Source of the DNA: Herbivorax alkaliphila
Lineage (GTDB): Bacteria > Bacillota > Clostridia > Acetivibrionales > Acetivibrionaceae
DNA: 57,624 nt
Assembly: GCF_030848475.1 (NCBI RefSeq)
Contig: NZ_JAVDDS010000025.1
Coordinates: forward strand, 1-57,624
Direction: 5' to 3'
Below the pieces are notes generated by a model that saw only the letters and a program-made list of their open reading frames with translations, was not told the DNA's origin and did no database searches. The stretch's first letter is position 1, and every line of letters starts with the position of its first letter. This document shows positions 16,133 to 24,535 of the stretch, in pieces. The position numbers and the translations under genes were made by a program.

Positions 16133-17290
16133 TTAATTAGAAAAGAATCTAAAGAAATTAGATATTCTACGAAAAAAAACTCTAAAAAAACCTAAACGAG
16201 AAACCTCTTCAGATGTTGATATATCAGAACTGGCTAATATTTCACCATCAAGTTTTACCTCTATTTGTCCTACAGTTGTCCCCTTTGTAACAGGTGCATC
16301 GATAGTTTCAGAATCAATTAATGTTATAATTTCAAGATTCTTTTCCTGAGAAATAGGTACTATCAATGAAATATTGTTGTCAACACTTACGGGTACAGTT
16401 AGCTCATTTCCATTTTTTACATTTATATTATCAACAAATTCACCAGAATTAATTACATCTACTATTTTGAAATTTCTAAACCCGTAAGTTAAAAGCTCCT
16501 GAGAAGCTTCAAATCTTTCCTGCTCATTTTCTGTGTTGAGAACAACAGATATCATTCTAATGTCGTCCTGTTTTGCAGTTCCTACAAGACAGTAACCAGC
16601 TTCAGTAGTCCATCCTGTTTTCAAACCGTCAGCACCTTCGAAAGCACCAAGTAATGGATTGCGATTAAATTGCCGTATACCGTTATATGTGAATTCTGTT
16701 TTTGATTCTAGTTCTAAGACATCAGGATGGTTTTGTATTATATAACGGGATAAAATGGCTATATCCTTTGCACTCATTACATGTCCTTGGACTGGCATGC
16801 CACTTGCATTCTTAAATGTAGTGTTAGTCATTCCAATTTCTTTAGCTTTTTTGTTCATAACTTGTACAAAGGCATTTTCACTGCCATATATGTGTTCAGC
16901 TAATGCAACACAACCATCGTTAGCCGAGACAACTGAAATTCCTGTCATGATATCACCTAATTTTACTTTATCTTCAACGTCTAAAAACATTTTTGAACCT
17001 TCCATTCTCCATGCCTTTTCAGAGATGGTTACGTCATCGTCCCAGCTGACTAATTCCTGTTCAAGAGCTTCAAAGCCTATTAAAAGAGTCATTACCTTTG
17101 TAATGCTAGCCGGAGGGAGAGGAGTATCAGCATTTTTTTCATAAAGAATTTCTCCTGTAGATGCCTCCATTAAAATAGCAGAACCTGCTACTGTTTCAAA
17201 TTGTCCAAAAGTAGTTGATTGAAAAGTAAAAACAACTACCAGCAAAATAATGATTCCAGAAAGCTTTCTGGAGATTTTTGGATTTTTCAT
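16133..17290 (-). CDS. D-alanyl-D-alanine carboxypeptidase (DacF-like, PBP5 family)
   Basis: Serine-type peptidase S11 of 385 residues, trimming the terminal D-Ala of peptidoglycan stem peptides outside the membrane. A signal peptide (SGIIILLVVVFTFQSTTFG) precedes the three penicillin-binding motifs: SITK near residue 60, SAN (SVVSANDGC), and KTG (GLKTGWTTEAGY). A C-terminal PBP5-associated beta domain follows, ending in an amphipathic FFRRISNFFRFF anchor. The start ATG 17290 lies after AGGGGTG. DacF-type enzymes are often made in sporulation, and spore genes surround this one, but SigI-side or vegetative use cannot be excluded. Confidence 0.9.
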   Translation of the reverse strand: MKNPKISRKLSGIIILLVVVFTFQSTTFGQFETVAGSAILMEASTGEILYEKNADTPLPPASITKVMTLLIGFEALEQELVSWDDDVTISEKAWRMEGSKMFLDVEDKVKLGDIMTGISVVSANDGCVALAEHIYGSENAFVQVMNKKAKEIGMTNTTFKNASGMPVQGHVMSAKDIAILSRYIIQNHPDVLELESKTEFTYNGIRQFNRNPLLGAFEGADGLKTGWTTEAGYCLVGTAKQDDIRMISVVLNTENEQERFEASQELLTYGFRNFKIVDVINSGEFVDNINVKNGNELTVPVSVDNNISLIVPISQEKNLEIITLIDSETIDAPVTKGTTVGQIEVKLDGEILASSDISTSEEVSRLGFFRVFFRRISNFFRFFSN

Positions 17291-17480
17291 AAATAATAAC
17301 ACCCCTGTACACATGAAATAAAATTTATGTTAATTTTTATGTAAACAATCTCTTGGCCATTACTTATAATCTAAAATTAATTAAACGAACATTAAAATTA
17401 TAATGGATACGTTCTAATTTATATTAACATTAAGTTATTCAACTATACAAATGTAAATTTTGCATTAAATATTTTTTGCA

Positions 17481-19241
17481 TTAGCTTTTGTATGAGTAGG
17501 GAAGTTTATCCTTTTCTTTTTCAAGATTAGAGGGAACAAAACATATTTCAGGGTATTGATTATCAAAATTTGCTATTTTAATTTCAGCCATATTTGCATG
17601 TGTATTAAAAGGTAATTTAATTATTTCGTACTCATTAGAATTATTTTTCTTTTTTATTATCTTTAAGCCTAATAAATAACTTATTGGATATTCTATAAAA
17701 ACATTAAATGAATTTGGTAAATTTTTAAAAAGCAGATAATTTGAAGATAGATGATTGAGCTTTAATTTTTGTGACTTAACAGGATAAAGTTTATGAGTAT
17801 TTTGATAAGATAAAGGTGTGGTCCATAAATATCCTTCTTTATAAAACTGAGAAGGACTATAGTTAAATGCTGCAAATCTATTGTAAGCTGTACTTATATT
17901 TTCATTAGTGTAGTTTTCTCTTAATGTTTTGTCAATAGCTTCTATGCTATTTCTATGGCTTTCTGCCTGCACAGTCCAGATTTTTTTAATTGTATTATAT
18001 CCGTCGAAATATTCAGAAAGATATTTGGCAAAAATCACTCCATCATAGCTGGTCTTATCAAGGGATCTATCTGGATATGAAAAAAACTTTTTAAGATAGT
18101 CAACATAATCATTTACATCGTCATATATTTCATCTTCATTCCATGTAGCAGAAGCTTCCATCCACCAGAAATCTGCATCTATATTGCATGCAAATTGAAC
18201 TGCATGAAAATATTCGTGTGCTGCTGTCACATTTAAGCAGTCCTCACGACTTTTTTTAAATCCTTTTAAGGGCGAATAACTGTTATCTACAGCAATATAA
18301 CAAGAAGCAGTTCGAGTTCCTTTTGAAGACTTGAATATGTTAATCGAAGAAGTGTAGCCGTATACTCCTTTTAAATTGTACACATATATATCCATTGAGT
18401 CTTTCTCTTTGTGAAGTATTGGATGTGTAAATCCTCTTTTAATGCAGGTAATATTTCTTACATTTTCAAAAGCATCTGCTATATGTTTTATATACGCAGG
18501 TACTTGCTTTGGATTTCTTATACTTCCTTTAATTGCATTTTCACCTGACAGTGTATAGTGAATATTAAAATGTCCATCAGAGCTTAAATATGTTTTATCA
18601 AGGTCTGGGAGAGTGTGTCTAATTAATTTTTCTGCTCTTTTTACAACTGATGGGTCAGAATTTTTATTGTCTATGTAATCTCTTATTTCCTTTAATACAG
18701 TTGTAGTGCTCTTTATTGGAACCTGTGAAGTAAATCTGCTTCTAAGCGAATTTTTGTCGTATAATGCATTTAAGTATTGTGATATTTTGTTTCTTTTATC
18801 TATTAATTTATTTTCATAGCTTAGCCTGATTTTGTCAATAGAACTGTTTTCAGGTGCTTTGTAATTTAAAGAAAAGTTTTTTGAAGTGTCACATTCTATA
18901 TTGTGAATTTTTCTAACAATAAAATTATATTTTTGATGCGAACCTTTGCCTGATTGTAATTCTTTTTCCAAAGCACCAGTTCCTCGAGGCAGATTTTTTA
19001 TATCTATCTCAACAATGTGAAAATTATTTTTAACAACAAAAAGGTATTTCCCATATCTATTGGTTTTAGTTGAAGAAATCAGTTTTTTTTGATACAGATT
19101 AAATTCACTGCTGCTTTTTAGTTTTTTAATACGATATAGATTGATTTTAATATTTTTTAAAGTAGAAGGTGAATTGTTTTCTTTTTCATAAAATACTGTA
19201 CCTTGTATTAATTTGTATTTATTTATGTAGTTAAAGAACAT
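17481..19241 (-). CDS. Putative zinc metallopeptidase with HEYFH motif
   Basis: Protein of 586 residues. The N-terminal region (IQGTVFYEKENN...TKTNRYGKYLFVVKN) resembles a carboxypeptidase-regulatory or SdrD-like beta sandwich. A middle region, ending with VLKEIRDYIDN, is followed by a peptidase domain with H342-E-Y-F-H346 and, downstream, WWMEASATWNEDEIYDDV, which fits a gluzincin with a Glu third ligand (MXAN_6640-like). No signal peptide or membrane segment is visible. The start ATG 19241 has AAGGAG 12 bases upstream. Neighbours are the carboxypeptidase and small spore-type genes, so a role in spore or envelope protein processing is possible but unproven. Confidence 0.65.
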   Translation of the reverse strand: MFFNYINKYKLIQGTVFYEKENNSPSTLKNIKINLYRIKKLKSSSEFNLYQKKLISSTKTNRYGKYLFVVKNNFHIVEIDIKNLPRGTGALEKELQSGKGSHQKYNFIVRKIHNIECDTSKNFSLNYKAPENSSIDKIRLSYENKLIDKRNKISQYLNALYDKNSLRSRFTSQVPIKSTTTVLKEIRDYIDNKNSDPSVVKRAEKLIRHTLPDLDKTYLSSDGHFNIHYTLSGENAIKGSIRNPKQVPAYIKHIADAFENVRNITCIKRGFTHPILHKEKDSMDIYVYNLKGVYGYTSSINIFKSSKGTRTASCYIAVDNSYSPLKGFKKSREDCLNVTAAHEYFHAVQFACNIDADFWWMEASATWNEDEIYDDVNDYVDYLKKFFSYPDRSLDKTSYDGVIFAKYLSEYFDGYNTIKKIWTVQAESHRNSIEAIDKTLRENYTNENISTAYNRFAAFNYSPSQFYKEGYLWTTPLSYQNTHKLYPVKSQKLKLNHLSSNYLLFKNLPNSFNVFIEYPISYLLGLKIIKKKNNSNEYEIIKLPFNTHANMAEIKIANFDNQYPEICFVPSNLEKEKDKLPYSYKS

Positions 19242-19454
19242 TGTAAAAAATCACTCCTTATATAATGGAAATGGATAGTACAGCATATGTATGGACTATT
19301 ATTGTGGTTACTATAGAATTTTCTTGAGATAAACAAAAGAATTATATATTTTTAAAAAACAGTATAAAGGTATTTTAAAATTCGCACAGTCTTAATTTCA
19401 TTTAATATAATAATATAGAAAATTGTAAATGTATGCTTATGAAAGGTGATTTAA

Positions 19455-19580
19455 GTGTTTTTAGACAAGAAATCAGGATGCTATGTACTATTAATTATTT
19501 CAACCTTAATATTTACTTATTTTGGTTCAGGCCTTGCGGCAGATCCTGTTGAAGATCCAGGTCCAATAGTTATATCGTAA
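19455..19580 (+). CDS. Small secreted or membrane-tethered peptide, 41 residues
   Basis: The frame starts at GTG 19455, seven bases after AAAGGTGA, and reads MFLDKKSGCYVLLIISTLIF through an AADPVEDPGPIVIS tail. A charged start, one hydrophobic segment ending near GLAA, and a short acidic Pro-rich tail suggest an exported peptide of about 16 residues after cleavage, or an anchored one. It is 39 bases upstream of the next start, so the two genes are probably co-expressed. Family not recognised. Confidence 0.45.
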   Translation: MFLDKKSGCYVLLIISTLIFTYFGSGLAADPVEDPGPIVIS

Positions 19581-19619
19581 ATTATTTTGGTTTTAACTCA
19601 TGATAAGGAGGAGATAGAT

Positions 19620-19859
19620 TTGTATACAGAGGGAGATTTAAGTTCGCTGGTAAAAGAGCTTTTAAATATTTTAAACAAGCCTGAAGCAGGGGCTGCTGCT
19701 TCTAAAAAGAGTCCAAAAAGGCTATCACCGGCACAGGGGCTGGTTATAGCAGGACTTTTGCTAAATCTGTTTGAAGTAAATTCTCTTCTTATAGATAAAG
19801 ACAGAACTGTACAGGTTGTTCTATTAGGTTCTCTTGATCCTAATAATAATAATTTTTAG
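19620..19859 (+). CDS. Hypothetical protein with one hydrophobic segment
   Basis: Protein of 79 residues from TTG 19620, which has AAGGAGGAG 6-8 bases upstream; an earlier in-frame TTG at 19587 precedes that site. It contains an amphipathic start (YTEGDLSSLVKELLNILN), an AGAAASKKSPKR basic spacer, then a hydrophobic helix (LVIAGLLLNLFEVNSLLI) and a strand-like VQVVLLGSL. The C-terminus is Asn-rich. It pairs with the 41-residue peptide upstream. Family and function unknown. Confidence 0.55.
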   Translation: MYTEGDLSSLVKELLNILNKPEAGAAASKKSPKRLSPAQGLVIAGLLLNLFEVNSLLIDKDRTVQVVLLGSLDPNNNNF

Positions 19860-19918
19860 ATTATTTGAATGCCTAGATATCTTTTGGTAGTACATACTTT
19901 TAGTAAAATTATAACTAT

Positions 19919-19954
19919 AGGAGGTGGGACTTTAAAGTGAATAAAGACTTCTAA
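19919..19954 (+). other. Mini reading frame with an optimal ribosome site
   Basis: AGGAGGTG at 19919-19926 is followed by GTG 19937 and only five codons (MNKDF) before TAA. It may be a leader peptide or the leftover start of a deleted gene. The terminator-like hairpin at 19960 follows at once. Confidence 0.3.
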
Positions 19955-19959
19955 ATCAT

Positions 19960-19988
19960 AATTAAAGGGGGATAATCCCCCTTTAATT
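19960..19988. terminator. Perfect hairpin AATTAAAGGGGG/CCCCCTTTAATT
   Basis: A 12-bp perfect stem with ATAAT loop stands between convergent genes (19620-19859 plus and 20065-20289 minus). It could stop transcription from both sides. Confidence 0.7.
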
Positions 19989-20064
19989 GATTGCTTTAAG
20001 TCTTAAAATGTATTGCTAGACTTAACCAAAAGGGCTCGATGCCCCGCGGCTTTTATTACGTATA

Positions 20065-20289
20065 TCAGTCTTCGTGTGCAAAAGCTCCAAAGCCGCCAAA
20101 TCCAAAGAGAGGAAGAAGAATGATTATTATTAGAATAATAAATATGAATCCAAAACCTCCAAAAAACGTCCCTGCACCCGCCACTGCACCTGTTCCACAT
20201 GCAGGACCAGCGGCAGCACCTGCGGCAGCTGGGGCAACTGGTGCAGCGGCAGCACCTGCAGCAGCTGGGAAAGCTCTATCATCAGACAT
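20065..20289 (-). CDS. Small Ala/Gly/Pro-rich membrane peptide (paralogue of 5082-5249)
   Basis: A 74-residue protein: MSDDRAFPAAAGAAAAP, alternating Ala/Gly/Pro repeats to about residue 40, one Ile-rich hydrophobic segment (FIFIILIIIILLPLF) and a GFGGFGAFAHED tail. The start ATG 20289 has AAAGGAG 8 bases upstream. It shares its order of parts with the 55-residue protein at 5082-5249. The low-complexity Ala/Pro region is encoded by GCA/GCC runs that also keep the opposite strand open, but that antisense frame has no ribosome site. Its place between spore genes suggests a spore-envelope peptide; this is inference. Confidence 0.65.
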   Translation of the reverse strand: MSDDRAFPAAAGAAAAPVAPAAAGAAAGPACGTGAVAGAGTFFGGFGFIFIILIIIILLPLFGFGGFGAFAHED

Positions 20290-20511
20290 ATAATGCACTC
20301 CTTTCTAACATAGATATAATATAGACACAAAAATACTCAGGGTAATAATACAATATATTCATATATTTAAAAAAGTGTTACCACATCAATATTTTTCTTC
20401 ACTAATTTTATTATCCAAAATATAAGGTTTTGCATAGGATGTATTGTGCAAATTTCATGTGTTTAAAACAATACATAATTTTAGAAATAGTTCAAAGAAG
20501 GGGGACTTAAT

Positions 20512-21330
20512 ATGTCAGACTATAAAATAGGTGATATTGTTGCAAGAAAATCATACGGTGCAGATATTACATTTGAAATTGCTGATGTTATAAGAAATGA
20601 TGACCGAGATGAACAATATCTACTAAAGGGCTTGTTTTTTAGGTTAGCAGCTGATTCGGATGAAAGTGATTTGATAAAAGTAAATTCTAGAACCGTTCAT
20701 TCCAACACTCAAAAAAATATTTTTATGTTGAAAGCAAATCAGTTTTTTAATAGGCTATTTAGAAATCCGTATCTATTTAACATGCAAAGAAGAAGACCAG
20801 GAAAAATACTACATGTAGATGGAAGTAGAAGTTTTCTAAATACAAGTATGATGTATTATAGAAGTAGAGGGTTAAGACCTGTAGGTGTATATGTAGATGA
20901 GCCAGATCAACCTCAGGCTGCAAGAAGTCTTTTAAGTCAGCATAATCCTGATATTGTAGTTTTTACAGGACATGACGGATTAAGCAAAGATGCTACAGAT
21001 GTTAATTCATTTGAAAGCTATACGTATTCAAGATATTATGCTCAGACGGTACGAGAAGCTAGGGCGTATCAACCAAATTCTGATAATTTGTTTATATTTG
21101 CAGGGGCATGCCAATCATATTATGAAGCACTTGTTTCAGCAGGTGCTACTTATGCAAGTTCACCATCAAGAGTATTGATACATTCTGTTGATCCAGCGAT
21201 TGTGGCTTCTAGATTCGCTATAACCTCACAAAACAGAATTATAACTCCCAATCAAGCAGTAAGAGGCACATATGCAGGCACAAGAGGGATAGGAGGAGTA
21301 AGCACGAGAGGCAGATTAACAACAGCTTAA
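20512..21330 (+). CDS. yabG: Sporulation-specific cysteine protease YabG
   Basis: YabG of 272 residues (peptidase family U57/C130). It processes coat proteins and, in clostridia, pro-germination factors during sporulation. Family motifs are the N-terminal YKIGDIVARKSYGADI, GKILHVDGSRSFL, the putative catalytic His154 in FTGHDG and Cys200 in AGACQSYYEAL, then SPSRVLIHSVDPA. The C-terminus is a Gly/Arg/Thr-rich tail. The start ATG 20512 follows GAAGGGGGAC. Bacillus YabG is slightly longer. It is monocistronic and convergent with the small gene at 21429-21821. Confidence 0.93.
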   Translation: MSDYKIGDIVARKSYGADITFEIADVIRNDDRDEQYLLKGLFFRLAADSDESDLIKVNSRTVHSNTQKNIFMLKANQFFNRLFRNPYLFNMQRRRPGKILHVDGSRSFLNTSMMYYRSRGLRPVGVYVDEPDQPQAARSLLSQHNPDIVVFTGHDGLSKDATDVNSFESYTYSRYYAQTVREARAYQPNSDNLFIFAGACQSYYEALVSAGATYASSPSRVLIHSVDPAIVASRFAITSQNRIITPNQAVRGTYAGTRGIGGVSTRGRLTTA

Positions 21331-21404
21331 AATTTTGAGAATGTGAGTTTGAGAAAGAAATTTGTATAGCATATTAATGCAGAGAGCAAAGGAAAATCTA
21401 TTAT

Positions 21405-21455
21405 AATAACCATAAAAGTCCAGGGAATTTATGTTCCTGGACTTTTATGGTTATT
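21405..21455. terminator. Bidirectional terminator overlapping a gene end
   Basis: AATAACCATAAAAGTCCAGG pairs over 20 bases with CCTGGACTTTTATGGTTATT. The right arm encodes the last codons (MNNHKSPGT) of the minus-strand gene that stops at 21429. It serves yabG and that gene together. Confidence 0.8.
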
Positions 21456-21821
21456 CATTTTTAATATAACAGGTAAAAGTTGTGAAACTCTCAATAGTTG
21501 TACGCAATCATTAACAGCTTTTTGTCTTTTTTTGTTCATAAAAGGTGTTATGGCACTTAGAAGGTTAATTCGAGGGTCATTCCTAGAATCTAATGTACTT
21601 ACTACTTCTTTAACTTTTCTCAAAAGTTCTACATTTTCATCCATGTCTGTTCCTAACAAAGTGTTTTCATTTTTTTTATCAGTTGAAAGTTGGTTTTGAG
21701 TTTGATTGGTTGAGGGTTTACTGTCGGTATTTCCCAAAACACTTAAAAGCCCTTTTAAAGTTTCAGGTTTACTTATCATTTCTATTGCTTGTTTTATACT
21801 TTTATCCATGTCTTCACTCAT
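21429..21821 (-). CDS. Hypothetical helical protein
   Basis: Soluble helical protein of 130 residues beginning MSEDMDKSIKQAIEMISKPETLKGLLSVLG. A Gln/Asn/Ser-rich spacer (KPSTNQTQNQLSTDKKNEN) separates it from a second helical part (VELLRKVKEVVSTLDSRNDPRINLLSAITPFMNKKRQKAVNDCV). The latter resembles small clostridial proteins of unknown function found near sporulation genes. The start ATG 21821 has GGAGG 8 bases upstream. Its last codons form the right arm of the shared terminator with yabG. Function unknown. Confidence 0.65.
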   Translation of the reverse strand: MSEDMDKSIKQAIEMISKPETLKGLLSVLGNTDSKPSTNQTQNQLSTDKKNENTLLGTDMDENVELLRKVKEVVSTLDSRNDPRINLLSAITPFMNKKRQKAVNDCVQLLRVSQLLPVILKMNNHKSPGT

Positions 21822-21861
21822 AAATTATTCCTCCGTATTATTTGAAAAATATTAAAAAATT

Positions 21862-21894
21862 TTTGCATCACATTTTTTATTAATGTGATGCAAA
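21862..21894 (-). terminator. Intrinsic terminator of the 21909-22223 gene
   Basis: TTTGCATCACA (21862-21872) and TGTGATGCAAA (21884-21894) form an 11-bp stem. On the minus strand it is followed by AAAATTTTTT. The stem word is identical to the one at 11872/11911. Confidence 0.7.
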
Positions 21895-21908
21895 TTTTAA
21901 CCTGTTCA

Positions 21909-22223
21909 CTATTCCTTATTAATGACATCTTTAAGTTTGTCTTTAACTTCGTCACCGTGGCTGCCTATGTAATTAATAAGTTTTTCTAATTCTGAAGGGT
22001 TAATATTTTTTATTGCATTTGTATCAACATTTAACTTATCTAAAGATTGTTTATCCGATGTGTTTTGTGAGCTATTACATGCAGAGTTTATTTGATTTGC
22101 TAAGTCATCTGCATTACTTTGCTTTAATGTGTCTAAAGCTTTTAACAAATTATCCTGCAAAGTTTTTTTGTCCATGTTTTCCATGATGTCTGAAAGTGTT
22201 TTATTCAAATCATTATCCGCCAT
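21909..22223 (-). CDS. Hypothetical small helical protein
   Basis: Soluble protein of 104 residues with two helical halves: MADNDLNKTLSDIMENMDKKTLQDNLLKALDTLKQ, then an Asn/Ser/Gln linker, and NPSELEKLINYIGSHGDEVKDKLKDVINKE. It has one cysteine and no membrane segment. The start ATG 22223 lies after AAAGGA. Composition and layout resemble the downstream neighbour at 21429-21821, from which it is separated by its own terminator. It is probably spore- or stress-associated by context only. Confidence 0.6.
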   Translation of the reverse strand: MADNDLNKTLSDIMENMDKKTLQDNLLKALDTLKQSNADDLANQINSACNSSQNTSDKQSLDKLNVDTNAIKNINPSELEKLINYIGSHGDEVKDKLKDVINKE

Positions 22224-22422
22224 AAAATCAATCCTTTCTTTTTTAAATTAATAATAACAAAATACTTTGAACGCAATAAGTTAAAAATTTTGCGTTCAAT
22301 AGCTTGTGATAAATTTATCTTTTCCATTACAGTATATTAGTTTTCTGTTTTAAATGTTACATTCTAAGTTTAATATTTTTTAAATATAATATATAGTGCA
22401 AATTATAGAAGGGGAGATGTAT

Positions 22423-23589
22423 GTGTCTGTAAGTAATAAAAGATCAAATCTTATACTAAGTGGTGGTGGTGTTAAGGGAATTGCATATATAGGTGCTCTT
22501 GAGGAATTTGAGCGTAGAGGATGGAATTTCTTAAACATAGCAGGTGTGTCTGCAGGGTCTATAGTGGGAACTATTCTTGCATCGGGCTACAGTGCACATA
22601 GTTTAAGAGGTATTTTAAATAATTTTAATTTTGAAAAAGTAAAGGGCAGCGATATTGTAAGGAGAATTCCTATGGTATCTGACTACATACATTTTTTTCA
22701 AGATCAAAGGTCTTTACAAGAAGATATGAATCCTTTTTTATTTATGGAACGATTAAACAAAGACTATAAGCACAATCTAGGTGAGCCTAACTTTTTTGAT
22801 ATGCGTAGCGGCATTGTCAAAAAAATAATTAAATTTTGTAAGCAGGGGTATCTTTTTGATGGCGACTATATAGAAGAATGGATATATGGTATTTTGCGTA
22901 AAAGAGGAATAAGAACCTTTGGTGACTTAAGAGGAGGATTATCAGACAGGGTAAATCCAAATGGGTATAAAATGAGAATGACAGCGGTAGATGCTACTAG
23001 AGGAAAAATTGTTGTTTTACCAGATGATATGGAGTTTTACGGAATAAATCCTGATAACCTAGAAGTTGCAAAGGCTGTTAGGATGAGTACAAGTGTGCCA
23101 TTTGTATTTAAACCTGTACATGTTAAAAGAATAGAGAATAATATACAAATAGATCATAATTTTGTTGATGGAGGTGTATTTGATAATTTTCCTTTTTGGC
23201 TGATTGATAGTAAAACTAGATATGTGAATAGGTGGGGACATCCTTTTAATATACCTTCAATAGGAATGAAATTAGAAGGCAAAAAGAGCTTTCATGGATT
23301 AAATCCTTTTAATATACTTAAAAATATTATTTCCAGTATATACGATATTGGTGTCCCGGAAAATGTTAGTTTTAATGAAAAAAATATTATTAAAATAAAT
23401 ACATCCAATATATCTTTTCTGGATTTTGATTTAAGTGATGATGAGTTGGATTACCTTATGAAATATGGATATAAATCAGCAAAAAAATTTTTAGGGAAAG
23501 ATAGGATTGGAGGAATTGATTATTGGTATTTAAATAGTATACTTATTTTGATGTTGCTATTTTTAAAAAGTTTTTTCAATAAAATTTAG
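22423..23589 (+). CDS. Patatin-like phospholipase
   Basis: Serine lipase of the patatin/RssA family, 388 residues. The oxyanion segment SGGGVKGIAYIGAL is near the N-terminus, the nucleophile Ser43 sits in GVSAGS, and the catalytic Asp249 in VDGGVFDNFP. A helical insertion lies between them (about residues 85-150). The C-terminus ends in a hydrophobic helix (LNSILILMLLFLKSFF) that may anchor it to the membrane. The start is GTG 22423, six bases after GGGGAG; the ATG at 22417 touches that site and is unlikely. Substrate, phospholipid or lipid ester, cannot be told. Confidence 0.85.
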   Translation: MSVSNKRSNLILSGGGVKGIAYIGALEEFERRGWNFLNIAGVSAGSIVGTILASGYSAHSLRGILNNFNFEKVKGSDIVRRIPMVSDYIHFFQDQRSLQEDMNPFLFMERLNKDYKHNLGEPNFFDMRSGIVKKIIKFCKQGYLFDGDYIEEWIYGILRKRGIRTFGDLRGGLSDRVNPNGYKMRMTAVDATRGKIVVLPDDMEFYGINPDNLEVAKAVRMSTSVPFVFKPVHVKRIENNIQIDHNFVDGGVFDNFPFWLIDSKTRYVNRWGHPFNIPSIGMKLEGKKSFHGLNPFNILKNIISSIYDIGVPENVSFNEKNIIKINTSNISFLDFDLSDDELDYLMKYGYKSAKKFLGKDRIGGIDYWYLNSILILMLLFLKSFFNKI

Positions 23590-23708
23590 AAAACACTTAA
23601 AGGATAAAATGCGTCTTTTTACAAACATAACAACTAGACATAATAAGTAGCAACAATTTTATTTTATACATACTATATAGTAGCAAAACATTTTGGGAGG
23701 TGTATATT

Positions 23709-24065
23709 ATGTATCAAGACATTGGTGGGATCGATAGGCACAGAAGGTTTCCAAGCAACATAAGAGATTTGCTTAGATTTCTTAAAGGTGAAAAAGTAGT
23801 AATTGTTCTTAAGTCAGGGCAAAAACAGGCTGTTGTGGTTGAAGCTGTCATAGGAAACATGGTTGTTGCAAGCACGTGTAGAGGTATTGTGAAGTTTGTT
23901 GACATTAATTGCATATGCGAAGTATTGGCAGAGTGTGAAGATATTCTAGGTAATGTTTTAGCACAGGATAAAGTAAAAAAGCTTAGAGAGAATACAGACA
24001 TTGAGGCATTAGAAAAACCTGCTGAACCATATGGTTGGCAAGCTTACAATTGCAACAAAGAATAG
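23709..24065 (+). CDS. Hypothetical protein with small beta-barrel-like core
   Basis: Protein of 118 residues. The N-terminal helix region (RRFPSNIRDLLRFLKG) is followed by a strand-rich core, EKVVIVLKSGQKQAVVVEAVIGNMVVASTCRGIVKFVDINCICEV, which has the rhythm of an SH3- or Sm-like barrel. A charged helix and a C-terminal PYGWQAYNCNKE follow. Four cysteines are present. The start ATG 23709 has GGGAGGTG 7 bases upstream; an in-frame GTG at 23700 is within that site. The layout recalls small spore coat or forespore proteins, but the family was not recognised. Confidence 0.6.
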   Translation: MYQDIGGIDRHRRFPSNIRDLLRFLKGEKVVIVLKSGQKQAVVVEAVIGNMVVASTCRGIVKFVDINCICEVLAECEDILGNVLAQDKVKKLRENTDIEALEKPAEPYGWQAYNCNKE

Positions 24066-24088
24066 TGAATTTGCCTAAATATCGGAGA

Positions 24089-24400
24089 TTTAGATGGAGA
24101 CTTTATCATCATCTAAAATTAAAGAGGAACTCCACCTTATAGAAGGTGGAGTGTTAAAATGAGATAGAAATTATGTAAAGCAAATCAGGGATAGGCAAGG
24201 GGGTGCCCCTTGCCTAATTTAAGGAGATTTCAGACTGGTCGTTTTACCATATCTAAAAATAGGTTATTTTTAAGTAAAGGTTAATTTTCTACTATAGATC
24301 AAAATCTAAAATGGACTATATGATATAAAAAGTGAACTCCTTTAGCTAAAGATAAACATCGAGGCTTCAGGTGGAGTCTTAGAACAAGATAAACATTTAT
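24089..24400 (+). repeat. Dispersed intergenic repeat, copy 2, in two pieces
   Basis: The gap 24066-24535 holds repeat modules: TTTAGATGG...CATCATCTAAA hairpin (24089-24117); CTCCACCTTATAGAAGGTGGAG hairpin (24130-24151); and, after about 180 bases with no recognisable feature, AGTGAACTCC-TTTAGCTAAAG-ATAAACATCGAGGCTTCAGG-TGGAGTCTTAGAACAAGATAAA (24331-24394). In the second piece the complementary arm of the TTCAGGTGGAG hairpin is missing, so it joins directly to the TCTTAGAA-AAGATAAA end, as in the copy at 47740. Confidence 0.65.
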
Positions 24401-24535
24401 ATATGGTAGGTAACGAAGGATAAGAACTTCACATATTATACATGAGATAAACCATTTGATCTAAAAAACTAATGGTTTATTTATGGTTATTCCGTAGTAG
24501 CTATGAGTAAAATAAGTTTTGAAAGAGGTGAAAAT

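Noticed and set aside
20039-20293. Pro/Ala-rich frame on the plus strand opposite the small peptide gene
   Set aside because: It is the antisense of the GCA/GCC-rich minus-strand gene, which has the ribosome site; the plus frame has none.
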